The notes: generated by a model from the sequence alone, not told the origin. A DNA stretch of 64,000 nt from Bactrocera neohumeralis (GCF_024586455.1 NC_065921.1:72559865-72623864), one strand, 5' to 3'. Positions 1 to 12,110 are shown, numbered from the stretch's first letter. Made by a program: numbers and translations.

Positions 1-59
1 GAGAGCTCCTGCTTGTAGAAACTTTCTAAGAGCTTTCAAAAAATCTATATTCATTTGTA

Positions 60-350
60 TTAGGGTGGGTCAAAAATTACGAAATTTTGTTTTTTCGCTT
101 CGTACTCTAAAAAATAAGTTCTTAGACACCTCTAAGAAAGTTTCAAAGATTTTGTATGAAATTAAATACTCCACAAAATTAAAATTGGATATTTTTTCAA
201 GTAGTTGGCAACGAAATTTGAAGTTTTCTATCTGTCAAAAAAAAAATGTAGAACTGTAAGAGGGAGGATCTTCCCAATTAAGAGCTTATACTTGAAGAAA
301 CTTTCTAAGAGCTGCCAAAAAATATATATTATTTTTTTTACACACCCTAA
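60..350. mobile_element. Small terminal-repeat element (MITE-like)
   Basis: The stretch starts TTAGGGTGGGTCAAAAATTA and ends ACACACCCTAA, so its ends are inverted copies of TTAGGGTG. It has no coding capacity. A block of about 45 bp near its right end (283-327) is repeated as a direct copy at 1-45, just outside the left end, which suggests the truncated edge of a second copy. Related TAGGGTG.GCCAAAA ends occur at 17583, 19192 and 22612. The family is not recognised. Confidence 0.45.
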
Positions 351-589
351 TGTATATATATTACATAAGTATGTATAAATATATGTATAACATTTAATAC
401 ATTAAAATATTTGCCGTTAAATATCTGAAAATTTATATATCTAATTATCGCTTTATGCATATAATCTATTTCTATGCGCACCTAACCTCAAAGTCGGGCT
501 ATTTTTCACAAAAACACTTAAATATACCTAAAAAACTGAAAAACCAACTAAAATTACTCCCACCTCTCTGCAAGTAAATTAATAAAGTT
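351..589. other. AT-rich upstream DNA, nothing recognised
   Basis: This is TA-rich DNA between the small repeat and the probable leader of the first gene. A core promoter for the gene should lie here or just downstream, but I could not single out a convincing TATA/initiator pair. Confidence 0.4.
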
Positions 590-1005
590 TGCCGCAAAAA
601 AGCGAAAAATAACAAAATACAATTTTGATAATGCAAAAATATTGAAACAGTGACGGAAGTTCAAAATTAAAACCACAAACACACACATCCTCTGGGCGCA
701 GCGCAGCTAAGCGCGCAACACCGCAGTTATAACCGCAGCATAGCGTTGTAAACAAAAATTCACAGCAAAAACAACAACAAAAATTCAAAACAAAAACAAC
801 AACAAAAAATAAAACAACAACGACTACAAAAACCAACAACCACCAAAATTACAACAACAAAGACTAACACAACAACAATACAGTTACTACAGCGCTTCTA
901 CGAACGACCGCAACCAACGCTTCCCGGCAGCCATACAACAACACTAGCAATAGAAAGCACGAAAAACGAGAAACATTAAGTGAAATCCCAAAAGGCGCAC
1001 GCGAA
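590..1005 (+). other. Probable 5' untranslated leader
   Basis: The composition changes here from AT-rich to CAA/AAC-rich, with many ACAACAACAAA runs at about 765-870, followed by GC-richer DNA up to the start codon at 1006. Long CAA-rich leaders like this are common in dipteran neuronal and developmental genes. The start of transcription is not defined, and the left boundary is a guess from composition. Confidence 0.45.
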
Positions 1006-1510
1006 ATGGGCTGCAACACCAGTCAAGAGCTGAAGACAAAAGACGGCAACGCTGGCAGCGCTAATGGCGAGGGTGAGCTCGTCGCCGAGGCCACCAACGC
1101 CGCCAACACCGCCAACACCGCAACCAGCAATGGCAATGTTGGCGGCGCTGTGAGTGTCGGCGAACAGAATGGCAATTTGGCGGAGCAACAGAAAGCGGTT
1201 GGTGGTGGCAGCGCTGGCAGTCAGACCAGAAAGACAGCATCCGCAGCTTCTGCCGTGTCAGCCACGTCCGCAGCATCGGCAGGTTCGGCGGCCACGGCGA
1301 CGTCAAACAATCTCACAAATCACTCGAAATCAAATTCAATTATAAGTAACGGTGATGCTAACAAGCGCAGCGCCTCACGCGACGAGGGTGACGGTGGCAT
1401 ACTCGAGAAGGCGTTGGCGGCTGTGAAACAGCAATGCGATAAAGCGGAAATAACCGAGTTCAACGATATGAGCGAATTGGGTGAATTGGGAGAATTGGGC
1501 GAAGACGAAG
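1006..1510 (+). CDS. Exon 1 of MGCNTSQE-type low-complexity protein (possible igloo-like)
   Basis: The exon encodes 168 codons plus one base, starting MGCNTSQELKTKDG. Gly2 and Cys3 fit the N-myristoylation plus palmitoylation pattern of membrane-tethered signalling proteins, with no signal peptide or membrane helix. Residues 15-115 are low-complexity Ala/Ser/Asn/Thr/Gly. Ser-rich and acidic stretches follow (KSNSIISNGD, SASRDEGDGG), then DKAEITEFNDMSELGELGEL and an acidic end. The start has a purine at -3 and G at +4. The frame is GC-rich and codon-like compared with its surroundings. GAAG|GTGAGT at 1510/1511 is a strong phase-1 donor; reading on gives only a few codons before a stop at 1549. 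The MGCNTSQE start and DKAEIT motif recall insect igloo, a GAP-43/neurogranin-like calmodulin-binding protein. I see no IQ motif in this window, so that identity is tentative. That it is a real exon is much better supported. Confidence 0.8.
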
Positions 1511-1516
1511 GTGAGT

Positions 1517-2735
1517 ACGTGGCGTCATACATACATACATACAATAACTAAGTACTTGTACGTTATCCTTTTGATTGTTTCTTTCACTTTTCGTTTTGTT
1601 TTCGAAAGCTTTTACTTTTTTTCAACTGCCTTATGTGCGCGCATTTCGTTTGCTCTGTGCTGTCTTGTGTCTTGTGTCTTATGTCGACGTGTTATGTACC
1701 TATATATATAAATCTACTTACTATGTATGCGCTTTACTGGCATTGCCCTCCACGCTTAGTTTATAAGCTGCTGTCAGCGGCGTGCCCTTGATTCCCTGCT
1801 TTTACTGCACGCTGCCAGCCAAGGTGTCCTTTGCTTCCCTCCCGACCACACTAACCAGCACCGCAAATGCTTACGCACCCGTGTTCGAGAAAGTTATTGC
1901 CGCTCTTGTGTTACGCATTTTAAATAATCTTCGCCAGATTCCTTTGCTTCGTGAGTTCGGTGAATTTGTTGTAGCAATTTGTGTCTCAACAACTTTGACT
2001 GCGCCACTCACCCGACACCTGTATGAAGATTACCTATCTTTGCTTTTTTCCCACTCACTTCCACATTTCCCTGCAGCTAAAGTTTGTCTCTTACCTATTT
2101 CTATTTTACAGTTAAACGGTTGTTGCGAATTATTTGACAGCTGTCAGCTTTCTGATTGTCATTTTGTTGCTTTCTTAAGCCGAGTTTTAAATGTATTGTA
2201 CCCAATTCGCTATTCTAACGGGGTTTTGACACTGATGCGTAATTGAATTTGTGGTTCATGATTCACAAAGAGTTTATCGAATCGGAGTTCAAGCGCAGTT
2301 ATTTCGTGGTGTCTTATTGAATTTAAAAAGTTGGAGTTCGAGGGTTCGAAGCTCAGACATTATTTGGTGCACTAAAAAAGAACTGAAAAGAGGATCGCGG
2401 GTTGGGTTAGTGCTGAGAGAAGTCGGTGAGCATTTACTACCTTAAAATTGTATTATAAAACATTTCTAAGACAGTTTGATTCCAAAGAAGTACTGTGCAA
2501 AGATTTCTAAAAAAATTTGGGTTAAGAGTCACTGAAAAACTTATTAATACTACCAGACATCTAACTTATATGGTTGTATGACATTTATTGAACGTATTTT
2601 TGGACAAGGAGGAACAAGAAGTTTTTCTCTTTCTTTTTTGTCTAACCTTTGGGATCTCTTCATGATAACTGTTTAGTCTGTTTAGGTTTATTATACATAA
2701 GTATATTCATAGTAAGCTTCTCTCGATTTTTTAAA
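1517..2735. other. Intronic DNA, no gene supported
   Basis: This region holds a 154-codon open stretch at 1782-2246. Its translation is Leu/Cys/Phe-rich with no family signature, and I treat it as chance. The T/C-rich character from 1560 to 2110 looks like ordinary dipteran intron. No repeat ends were seen. Confidence 0.5.
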
Positions 2736-2739
2736 GTAA

Positions 2740-3640
2740 AGCCATTAGAAAGGTGAAGTTTTATTTAAAACAGGGAAATGCTTTAACTTCGGTTCCAATG
2801 ATTTGCTATCAGACTAAGTGGGGTCTTCTGAAAGAACATATGTCTGAACATTCGGAAATCCTTGCACGCTTTGACTTCATACCGGAGCTTTTGGATCTTG
2901 GAGTCGCCAAACCGAACTCTTTTTCTCGGTCCACATAGCTTCGAGGGAATTGTGGATAGGTAAAAGCCGTTGAAGGATAGGCGTGAGTTTCTTTACGGAT
3001 GGGTCAAGGTTTAGGGAAAGGTTGTTGGAGGGGTATACTAATGAAAACTTTCTGCCAATTTCAAGGTTGGTTAAGGAATGCCTACTCTTGTCATTAATAG
3101 CATCGAGTTGCTTTATGATAAGAATAGTACGGTTGCCAGGTCACAGCGGAATCGCAGGCAGCTGAAAGGCTGATGAACTGGCAAGGAATAGGAACTCCTC
3201 CCCTCGTGTGTTCTATTACTGAATAGCAGGGCTTTGGAGGAGCTTGGTCAGCGTTCTCCCACTATCGGCTTATGCGCTGTCGTAAGATCCTTTTGGCCCA
3301 AGATCGATCGTAAAAGCTGCAGTTAGCTCTTTGCATTCAGTCTAGCCTCTTCCTAGTTGTGGGTTCCAATAGGCCATCCCATTAGGTTGAGAGTCATACT
3401 AAATGGCAGCGGCAGAAACTGAATGAAAGAAGACGAAATGGAAACATCTCAAAACTTCTTCCTTGATTGTCCAGCGTTTTCGAGATCAAGGCTTAAACAC
3501 TTCAGAGTTCACACCTTCAGATAGCGCACCAACCTCAACACGCTTTACTGACTTTTAGGAACGAATACAGGAGTTACGAAGGACTGTAAATAGTAATTCA
3601 AGTGGTATCTCTGGATCAGCCATCAAACCTAAACTAACCT
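2740..3640 (+). pseudogene. Non-LTR retrotransposon relic: RNase H and C-terminal zinc-like region
   Basis: This is a degenerate 3' part of an I/jockey-like polyprotein. Around 2983 the frame reads MSFFTDGSRF, the first RNase H strand. Around 3115-3185 it reads RIVRLPGHSGIAG followed, after a stop, by KADELARNR, the last RNase H motif. Around 3450-3525 it reads ETSQNFFLDCPAFSRSRLKH, the C-terminal Cys/His region. Stops and frameshifts break every domain. The RT domain is missing, as expected for a 5'-truncated copy. It lies in the same sense as the host gene. Confidence 0.75.
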
Positions 3641-3659
3641 ACAAGTATATGCTCTAGTT

Positions 3660-3895
3660 GTTTCGCCAAATGACCAACTGTTAAGTGAAAAAGAACATGC
3701 GTCGATTTTCAGCTCGATAGCTCAGAAACTGAAGGACTAGTTAGCTTATATACAGACAGACAGGCATACGGAAATGTATACAACGATTTCTCTTTATATT
3801 TTTATATATTCTACCTATCTAGGGTCTCTAGTGTTTCATTATGGGTTTTGCAAACTTTATGGCAATTTTATATGCCCTGCTCTGCTTAAAAAAAG
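3660..3895. mobile_element. Degenerate mini-me/DINE-like repeat
   Basis: It shares with the better copy at 8432-8908 the order: 'gaaactgaaggactagtt', a short (GACA)n-type run at about 3755-3775, a TA-rich patch, 'agggtctc', 'gggttttgcaaactt', and 'tatatgccctgctc' at the end. It is non-coding. Assignment to the mini-me/DINE (Helentron) group rests on the GTCY-type microsatellite and the terminal hairpin region. Confidence 0.5.
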
Positions 3896-5980
3896 ATGAT
3901 ATTCTAGAGATCTAATAAGTAGATCTCCGTTAGAATTATTTAGAAGGTATGAGAATCGGATAAATTGTTTGAAAAATATGCAAAGAATATTGTTCATCAC
4001 TCGTTCCTGACAAGCTAGGTGTTCTTGGCTTAATATGGGATCTAACTTCTTTTAATTTCAAAATAGGCTTTCTAAAGGCCTAGGTGTGTCGTCAAACATC
4101 TTTTCTACCGACCTACTCTACTTATTTTTGTTTCTTATATACTTACTGCTTCAAACAGGGTTCGATCTCCGAACCGTAGCACTGGCTGTTGTAGGAATTG
4201 TGGCGTGTAGTCCACTTATAGTGATAAGAGATCTAATTTAAACTGTGACCAACAAATATGAGTGTTGGGTGTTAGATGCCTTATAATATATATATAAAAG
4301 TTTATTTTTCTTTTATTTGTGTGCTTTTATTTCAATTAGATTTGCTGTCTCTTTTTCCATGACTTCCTTCCATGCCTACTGTCGACTGTTATCTAAAAAA
4401 ATAAATAAAACAAAATTGAATTGTAAATTCATGCGCGCATTGGCATTGGCTTCCCTTTACAACACCGTCGTCATTTCCACTTGATTGCGCCTCTTTTCCA
4501 TCGGCCTTCGCCGCCCCACCACAAAGCCATGGTAATTACGCCACAAATTATTACTTTGCATATTTTTTTCGCTGACTCAGAAATCACAAAAATTTTTAAC
4601 AACTCAATGAGTCCTAAATTGTTGCGGTTAGTGGAATGAACCGCGTTTCTTGCTCTCTTCGACAAGTTGTGTTGGCTTTGGTTCGAGGTGTTGAGAGTGT
4701 GGGTGTGCAGTGACGGCCGGTGGACGCTTGATACTTTCCGTCATTTCTACAAGCTAATTTAATTTTATTACATGTTTGTTGTTATTGTCTTGTTTTGACA
4801 CCCACGGGAGTAACTGGAATTCGCAAACATAATTCATTTGTGGATTGACCGCTTGGCTCATTGCCTGTCGGCTGGCTTCACTCGTTCCTTTCCATGTTGC
4901 GAGGCTTTGCAGTGGCTCCGGCGCATTAAGCTCGCACAAATCATATTGTTCGTTAGCTAATTCCGAGAATTTTCATTCGTTGCAATGTTAATTATTTTGA
5001 TAGTGTATTGTTATAATGGATAGATATGGTTAGTACTTTCCAGTGAATTCCGTATTTGCCTTTGGGTGGCCAAACAACTATGATTACTGGCTTCTGTTGG
5101 AATTTGGAAATGGTGGAAAATAATTTGTTAATAGTTATATACAGACTATGAAAGTCCTGAAATTTTTTCAGAAAATATAATTTCATGTTAAAGAGGAGGG
5201 ATAATTATATAGTATACTGTTTATATATCAGATTTCGGCTAAAATATGTAGATAAGGTCTAACAAAATGAAATCCATTATTTTGGCATTAAATTGAAGGT
5301 TTGATTTGGCATAGTTAGAGTAATTTGATTTAGGTCAAATATATATCGTTGTATTCGGTAACTTGTTGCCGCTATGCAGGTAATTTTTTAATGCCACTCT
5401 CGTAAAAACCCGCATTCTTAGCGACAAAAAAGATGAGACAACTAAACTTCACAATCTCTTCTGGGTCGAATTTTCTCTAACAAAACTATAACCGCACTAA
5501 TAAGTGATGGCACTAGAACCTCCAACCCAAGCTCTCATAGCTTCTGGCGAATCCCCATCGATGTGTGTTATCTGTCTCTGAAACCTGATGAAACACAAAT
5601 CCTTTTATATTGGCCTAACCAGGCCGCTTTTGGAAAATTGCTTCCTTCATGGGGTCTAATTGTTAACATAGACATAGATCCGAATTAAAAGTATTGTCGT
5701 AGAGGAGATGATTCCCTGCCAATCTTACCAACACATAGCACACTCTTTCTGGCCGTCAATCTCTGCTAGGCCACCATTTGCGTTGGCTCACCGCCATTCC
5801 CGTGGAAAAAATAACAATTACCAATTTTATATTCTATGGGTTGGGATTCGTTTATTATACCCCTAGTTTGGGAACTCCGCCACGTTATAATCTTTAAATA
5901 TCATCAAAGCTCCATTCTTAGCTAGATGAATTTTCATATGATTGCCAGGACGTAAGTACAATATTAGAGCAGTTGGAAAC
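3896..5980. other. Intronic DNA, no gene or clear repeat
   Basis: I see no coding signature on either strand. The stretch 4430-4950 is less AT-rich than its surroundings and may be older single-copy intron, but no exon can be argued. Other parts are TA-rich. Confidence 0.4.
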
Positions 5981-5984
5981 ATGT

Positions 5985-7060
5985 GTAGACGTTCACGCAA
6001 GTGAGGAAAGTTCTCTGAGCGCCATTCACTTGTGAGTGGCCAGAAACGATTCTTTTACATATGGCTGAAGGCTCACGACTTCTGGTCTTATCTTCTAGCC
6101 TAAGAACATCCGTTTTGAAGGCGAGCTAAAGTGAGAGCTCCTCCAGGTTGACGTACGCCCCATTGAAAAGGATAAAGAAAATATTGATAATTCTGCAGAG
6201 CTCAACAATCTTCTTTAAGAGTGCAGCTGCTGACAATGATATTGATATCACCCGCGCCGTTAGTTCTGCTTTCTCCAAACTGAATAAGGATGCGAAGCAA
6301 ATGGGTCTGGTAGTGAACGAGGTCAAGACAAAATATCTCCTTCCAACAAACAAACAGTCGTCGCGACTCACTCGCGACTTGGCTCCCACCTCACTGTTGA
6401 CAGTCATAACTTCGAAGTCGTAGATAATTGCCTCTATCTTGGAACCAGTATTAACAAAAATAAAAAATGTCAGCCTCGAAATCCAACGCAGAATAACTTT
6501 TGCCAACAGGTGCTACATCGGACTGAGTAGGCAATCGTCGTCTATCGACGAACAAAGTCTAATTTCTACAAGTCACTCATCATCCCCGTCCTGCTGTATG
6601 GTGCGAAAGCATGACAACGACATCATCTGTTGAGTTAGCCTTAGGAGTGTTCGAGAGAAAGGTTCTGCGGAAGATTTATGGTCCTTTCCGCTTTGGCAAC
6701 GGTGAATACCACAGTCGATGTAAAGATGAGCTTACGAGATATACGACGACATTGCCATACTTAGTTCAGCAAATGAAGAGACAGTGGCTATGATGGCTAG
6801 GTCGTGTCGTCCAAATGGAATAAAATATTCTAGCTCTGATGGTATTCGACGCAGTATCCGCTGGGGTAGGCAGAGAAAGAGGGGAAGAGGAAGACCTTCA
6901 CTTTGTTGGAAAGATCAGTTGGAGAAGGAACTGGCTACACTTGGAATCTCCAATTGGTGCTAAACGATGAAAAGGAAAGAACGACTGACGTGCTATTGTA
7001 AACTCGGCTATAACTGCGTGAGCGTTGTCCACGCCAGTTCTTCTTTACTGAAGATTTAGA
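5985..7060 (+). pseudogene. Internally deleted non-LTR retrotransposon (endonuclease-RT family)
   Basis: The 5' part (5985-6140) is alignable by eye with 40225-40390, which leads into the endonuclease frame of another copy (shared 'gttctctgagcgccattcac' and 'gattcttttac'). It is followed directly by the C-terminal part of the RT polyprotein: FSKLNKDAKQMGLVVNEVKT (about 6270), VDNCLYLGTSINKN (6420), IPVLLYGAKA (6583), ECSRERFCGRF with frame breaks, and WKDQLEKELATLGI (6905). It ends in the family tail 'cggctataactgcgtgagcg' at 7002. The whole endonuclease and RT catalytic core is absent between the two parts. Many stops. Confidence 0.7.
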
Positions 7061-8265
7061 GACGCTTTAGGTTTAATCACATTTTGTGATTGGCATGTAT
7101 GGCATATTTTTACCGAAAAGTCTCATCGATCATGAAAAAGTTTCTCATGAAATCCAACAGACAATCAGAGGAGAAAAAGTTGGAATTCTCTTGGAATCTC
7201 CGGTTAGATGCAGTAGTTTCAACATATCCATTATATTATGGTTTTCGATCATGAGGGTTGATATCATTTAAGATTGGTTCAATATAACCTAACTTAAAAT
7301 CATTTCTAGGATAGAAATTTTTGCATAGAAGTGCGGTTCTTACTGATGTTTCAATTAAGATAACGGTATGTTATAATTGACCATGGTTGTCTACAAATAT
7401 TGTCGGTTTAAATTATGTAGCAAAAGATTGTAAAAACAACGTTTTCAGCAAGACAAAAAAAGTTTAAAATTTGGAATTTTGTCAGTGAAAATCTTCGTGG
7501 TTTTTCCGAAAATTATCAAACCAGCTTTGAAGCCAATGAGCTTAATTTACCGTTGTCTACATAGAAATTTATCTAGCGTATTTATAACCTCTGTTTTAAG
7601 AAAGTGCAGTTGTATAGCGTAATTATTTTAGCATTAGGTTCATTAAAACTTTAGAATTAAAAACATCAAAAAGCTCTTCGCGAGATTATTAGTGAAAGCT
7701 AGAGGAGCACGAGCTCTTATCACATTTTTAGTTTTTATATAATATATTCCGCAGACAATTTCACTTTCCCTTTCGCATTTGAATATCAAAGGAATTCTCC
7801 CTTCAAATCCTTACCTAAATACATATACATAACCCTCTTAAAATATGAAGCTTTTGAACGACTTAATTAGCATACAAATTGTCGCACTTATTTACGTCGT
7901 TTTATCTCGGCCATTTACAGCATTGTTGCCACTAAAAGGGAAAACTTTTGTTAATTTCACAATTACTTAATTATGCTGCTTAATTTGAATAGTTAAATAT
8001 GTACTTATAGTTGGTGAATGCTGAGCAGAAGTTAAAGCTAAAGCTCACAGGTGCTTAAGATATGTAAGTGTTTGTGTGGACTTTAATAGTTTATTGAAGG
8101 CTGCTAGGGAGAAACTTAATTTTAAGAAAAGTTTGTTTGTACTTTTGTGATTTCGAGAGTGTGATACTAGCCTCATGTAATAGAGTGGTATCTGAGTTGT
8201 CTCTCTGACGATTTAAATATTTTTTTTTCGGCAGATCACATGTTTCCAAATAAAGAAAAGATAGA
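7061..8265. other. Intronic DNA, nothing recognised
   Basis: AT-rich DNA with no recognisable protein or repeat ends. Short open stretches here (for example 7086-7271) have no family features. Confidence 0.4.
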
Positions 8266-8267
8266 GT

Positions 8268-9340
8268 GTTGCCAGCTGTTTGAACAATTTGTGTAAAAAA
8301 TTTTGCTAGCATAAATAAAGAACTGCGGTCTGCATCGTTTAAATTTAAGGGTTGCCACATTGTTAAAAATTTTAAATTAATCCAATTGGCATTACGAAAC
8401 CATAACGATATTAAAACAAGAAAAAACGTTAACTTCGGCTGCACCGAAGCTAATATACCCTTCACATATTACATTGGTGCCTTAGGAAATAATTTATACC
8501 AAATTTCGTAAATATATCTTGTCAAATGCAAAAGTTTTCCATACAAGAACTTGATTCCGATCGTTCAGTTTATATGGTTAACATCTGACTATTATTGTTA
8601 ATAGGTGAAGTCATTGTCAAATGAAAGTATACAAGAACTTGATTCCGATCGTTCGATATAGCAATATGTTATAGTGGTCATATCTTCTTGAAAGAGAAAA
8701 TGACGTTTGCAAAATTTCAAAAGGATATCTTAAAAACTGAGGGACTAGTTTGTATATATACAGACAGACGGACAGACAGACGGACATGGCTAAATCGACT
8801 CAGCTCAACATACTGATCATTTATATATATACTTTATAGGGTCTCCGACGCTTCCTTCTGGGTGTTACAAACTTCGTGACAAACTTAATATACCCTGGTC
8901 AGGGTATAAAGAAGAGTTACATATAAGAAAAGTTATTAAAGAACCTATTAGTGAGGAGAGTTGCCATTTGCTTACATTTCTAAAAATAAAATTTTTAAAT
9001 TAATATAACACCATTAAATCAAAGTGAAAAGTTTTAAGAAATTTATTAGTTATTATGAAGGGTTGCCACCTGTTTAAAATTTTTAAAAATAAATTTTTAA
9101 AATAGGTGAAGCACCGCGAATCAAAGTAAAGGGTTTGAGAAAATATAAAAAATATTGTGAAAAGGGTTGCCACCTGTTTACAATTTTTTAATTAAAATCT
9201 TAAAATAAATAGAAGACCGGAAAATAAAGTAAACAATTTTAAGAAAATTTTATTGAGAAATGTTGCCACCTGTTTAAAAAAAATTGTAATAAATCGCGCT
9301 TCAATTTAAACAGATTTAAGTGATTTTTTTGCTTCAGATA
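8268..9340. repeat. Tandem array of ~100-bp units interrupted by a mini-me-like element
   Basis: Units begin with GGGTTGCCACCTGTTTA-like sequence at 8268, 8351, 8960, 9062, 9166 and 9262. Spacing in the second block is 102, 104 and 96 bp. Each unit continues with a run of A/T and 'aatcaaagtaaa'. The gap between the second and third units is filled by the element at 8432-8908. Confidence 0.75.
8432..8908. mobile_element. Mini-me/DINE-like (Helentron-type) non-autonomous element
   Basis: The left end holds the hairpin CTTCGG-ctgca-CCGAAG (8433-8449). The middle carries 'gatcgttca' repeats, then a GACA/GACG run at 8760-8785 (the GTCY microsatellite of mini-me elements) and a TA-rich run. The right end is the palindrome ATACCCTG-gt-CAGGGTAT at 8890-8907. 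A non-coding body, GTCY repeat and 3' palindrome fit mini-me/DINE-1 elements described in flies. The exact family is inferred. Confidence 0.65.
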
Positions 9341-9439
9341 TTTTGGAAGTGGGAAAAGAAACCTTTGCACAAATTTAGAAACGGGAAAGGTAAAGCCACT
9401 TTATTATTAAAATATTAATAAAAATAGTTCATTTATGAT

Positions 9440-10440
9440 GGTAGAAGGTCCAGTGATCATGTTTTGGAAATGGCATATATCCCGCCTCTTCCGGCTGTGC
9501 TTTCGCAAAGATAATGTTCCAGCGTCTCATCATCCACCATGCATTTTCTGCATTCCGCCGAATCCACTTTTTTTAAGGTGGAATCTAAAGAAAGGATCAC
9601 TGTAATGAACCCTACAATATTACTAAGTTCCCTTTTACCTAAAAGTGGAAGCTTTTTGCTCTGTTCACCTAAACTTTAAACACTACAATGAATTAACTTT
9701 GTGGTATGCTAGACCTGAGGTTTTTCTCTAGGGTCCACTGCTTCAAACTACTTTAGAAAGAGTTGAATGGTCTGGGTCAGCTTAGAGGAATTGTGCCTCC
9801 ACCTATCCCCAAGCGGGCCAGCTTGTCTGCCTTTTCGTTTTCTTCTATCCCTATATGACTCGGTACCCAGATGATATTAACCGATTTATCTACTGAGAGT
9901 CTAGTTATGGTTGCCTAACTAAGTGAGACTCTGGCTGTATACTAGAAGCTTTATAGACTTGCTGGAACCAACCAAGCCCACTTGGAACTCTGTTATGCAA
10001 ACAATTTCGCGCTGAAAGACTGTATTGTAGTCATTTAGTTGAAGCTATGCACTACGTATGGGTTACTACAGATGAAGCCTGCTCCTGTTCCTATTCCTAT
10101 TTTCCCTATGATCCGTCGATAAATATGTAGATTTCGCCGTTGGAACTGTAAATAACGGAACTATTGGTCCATTCTTTTTTCTCATTACATTTTATTCCTC
10201 TTGGATCTTCTTTTCACGGTCGCATTGCCAGTTTAGTCAGAGTTCTTTAACAAGGTAGAGTATGATACCATGCCCGTAGTGACGACTAGCCTGACTCCAA
10301 TGATAAAAAATTATGAGCCGGCTGGCCGTGAGCATTACCTTATACTTCACGTGTATGCGTATTGGCTGGCTATCGAGGACAACCTCCAGAGCTTTTGTCG
10401 AAGTAGCTGTCATTACGCATGTCGCCTCCATTCCTTTTAA
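9440..10440 (-). pseudogene. Non-LTR retrotransposon relic: post-RT, RNase H and C-terminus
   Basis: Read on the minus strand, 10431-10240 gives TATSTKALEVVLDSQPIRIH, the segment between RT and RNase H. About 10130 gives IYIFIDGS, the RNase H first strand. About 9895-9800 gives VNIIWVPSHIGIEENEKADK, the RNase H end. About 9535-9470 gives CRKCMVDDETLEHYLCE, the Cys/His C-terminus. The order is correct for an I/jockey-like element, with stops and frameshifts throughout. It resembles the copy at 28260-28850 (VNIIWVPGHMEVERNEKADE). Confidence 0.75.
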
Positions 10441-11240
10441 CTGCCATAAATTTTTATGAAAAAAAATAAACTGTAGGATGTCCCTTTCAACTAAGCACTT
10501 GGGTATAGCATGTAAAGCTTTTCACTTCCTAAAAAAGAAATTGTAACCTCCAATAAGAATAACATATACATACATATATGTACATATGTATATGTAAATA
10601 CCCGGACATACCTAGCATTTAGAAGCAAATATTTAGCTTTATATGTAAATAACACGCTAGCTTCGTAGAAGTTCTGTTTGCCGTATTAATTAACGTAGTG
10701 GAAGTTAATCAGTCTAATGCATACTCAATCTCTGTCCCAAAATCGCCGTTGGCACACGTCCGCTGCCATTTATATTTACTCCTTCCCGCCACTGCTACGG
10801 TCGCGCCCCTGCCGATATTTACATTAAATTAACTTAACTCGACGGCGTGGCTTCATCGGCCAAAAATGCCCAAGTACTTTCGCATTTAATTGAAATTTTA
10901 GTTGCCATGAATATTTCTACTTTACATATACTATATATAGTACTTATGTGTATACTATGTAGGCATATGTCGGCGCTTATTGAAATTGTGCACATTCCAC
11001 ATTTTTGTGAGCAACCTTACTCGTATTGCAGTTCGAAAACTTTTTATACCCGAGCGCAATGTGTTGCTTAAATGTACTTCATGCCTGTCCTTTGAATATA
11101 AAGGTTGTTGATTATACAGTAACAAAGCGGCCGTGAATTATTATAATACTGCCTAAAGGTAACCGTTTACTTATAGGTTACCTTTCGTCTAACAGTACTG
11201 TGTAATTTGGTTTGACAAACTTAATCCTTGGTATTGAAAT
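10441..11240. other. Intronic DNA, nothing recognised
   Basis: Includes TA-rich microsatellite-like DNA near 10560-10600 and a GC-richer patch at 10740-10860. No exon or repeat ends could be supported. Confidence 0.4.
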
Positions 11241-11249
11241 CGAGGAAAC

Positions 11250-12110
11250 CTTACCTTCTTAAGAAGCATTATTTAAGTTTTGACAGTTACGAAGTTAGGA
11301 AAGTCTGGAAACTTTGAAGACTTTTCGAATCTAAGAAAATGCTTGATATACACTATGGCTACTGACTTAACACGGTTTCCCCGGAGCGTTCGTTCGAGTT
11401 TGCTGAATAGCCAGAAGGTCAATGCGGTGATTGCGCTCCGATAGAGTGTCGGCCCACAATACCGGCCTTTTTGTACGAATAACTCCGCCCTAACGACGCA
11501 TAACACTCAAATACTATTCCATGTCGACAGATTGGTCGGTCGGAAGGAATTCGAAGTGTACCACTCCACGATAATCGAAGAAAACTGTCAACATAACCTT
11601 GATACCACGATATTCGCCCGTTTATTCGTCTGTTTCCGGATGGGATCATAGATCCAAGACTCATCGCCAGTGAAAATACGTTTTATGACACGCTGTTTTT
11701 CGAAAGAAAAATTTAGTGATTTTAGAACCAATCGTACTTTCACTTTTCCTAGGCCCAAATGAACTTTCAAAAGGGGTGTTCACTGATCCTTCCGATACTC
11801 CAACGATGTCAGTAAGATATCTGACTATTAACCGTCGATCCTCAAGCACCAGTTTATTTATTTTATTTACGTGTTGACTATTAGTTGAGTCCTGGACGTG
11901 GTATTTCGTCATCGCGTTCTCGACCCTCTTTGAATAATTTATACCAATCAAAAACACTTGCTCGCGACAAACCATTATCACCGAAGTCCTTTTCCAACAT
12001 TCTGAACGTTTCGTCACCAGAAATTTGATTCCACGCAAAAAATTTAATGGAACTTCATATCAACCTGGAAGAAAAAATTTCCGTGAAATTTAAATCAAAA
12101 AGTCTTACTA
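11250..12110 (-). pseudogene. Mariner transposase relic (irritans-like)
   Basis: On the minus strand, 12038-11780 gives NKINKLVLEDRRLIVRYLTD then VGVSEGSVNT, the mariner helix-turn-helix part. About 11715-11620 gives FSFEKQRVIKRIFTGDESWI, including the first catalytic Asp in TGDESW. About 11600-11540 gives QGYVDSFLRLSWSGTLRIPS, matching the family's V.LTVFFDYRGVVH region. Near 11450-11400 a frame gives ALTFWLFSKLERTLRGNR, matching DFFLFPKLK. The D34D core is spread over several frames, so the copy is dead. Terminal repeats are not resolved. Confidence 0.8.

Noticed and set aside
1782..2246. 154-codon open stretch just inside the intron
   Set aside because: Leu/Cys/Phe-rich translation with no domain or recognisable start context. 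T/C-rich intron DNA gives long chance frames, and nothing suggests splicing to it.
2330..2365. GGGTTCGAAGCTC as a tRNA B box
   Set aside because: No matching A box or acceptor stem at the proper distance; no cloverleaf could be drawn.
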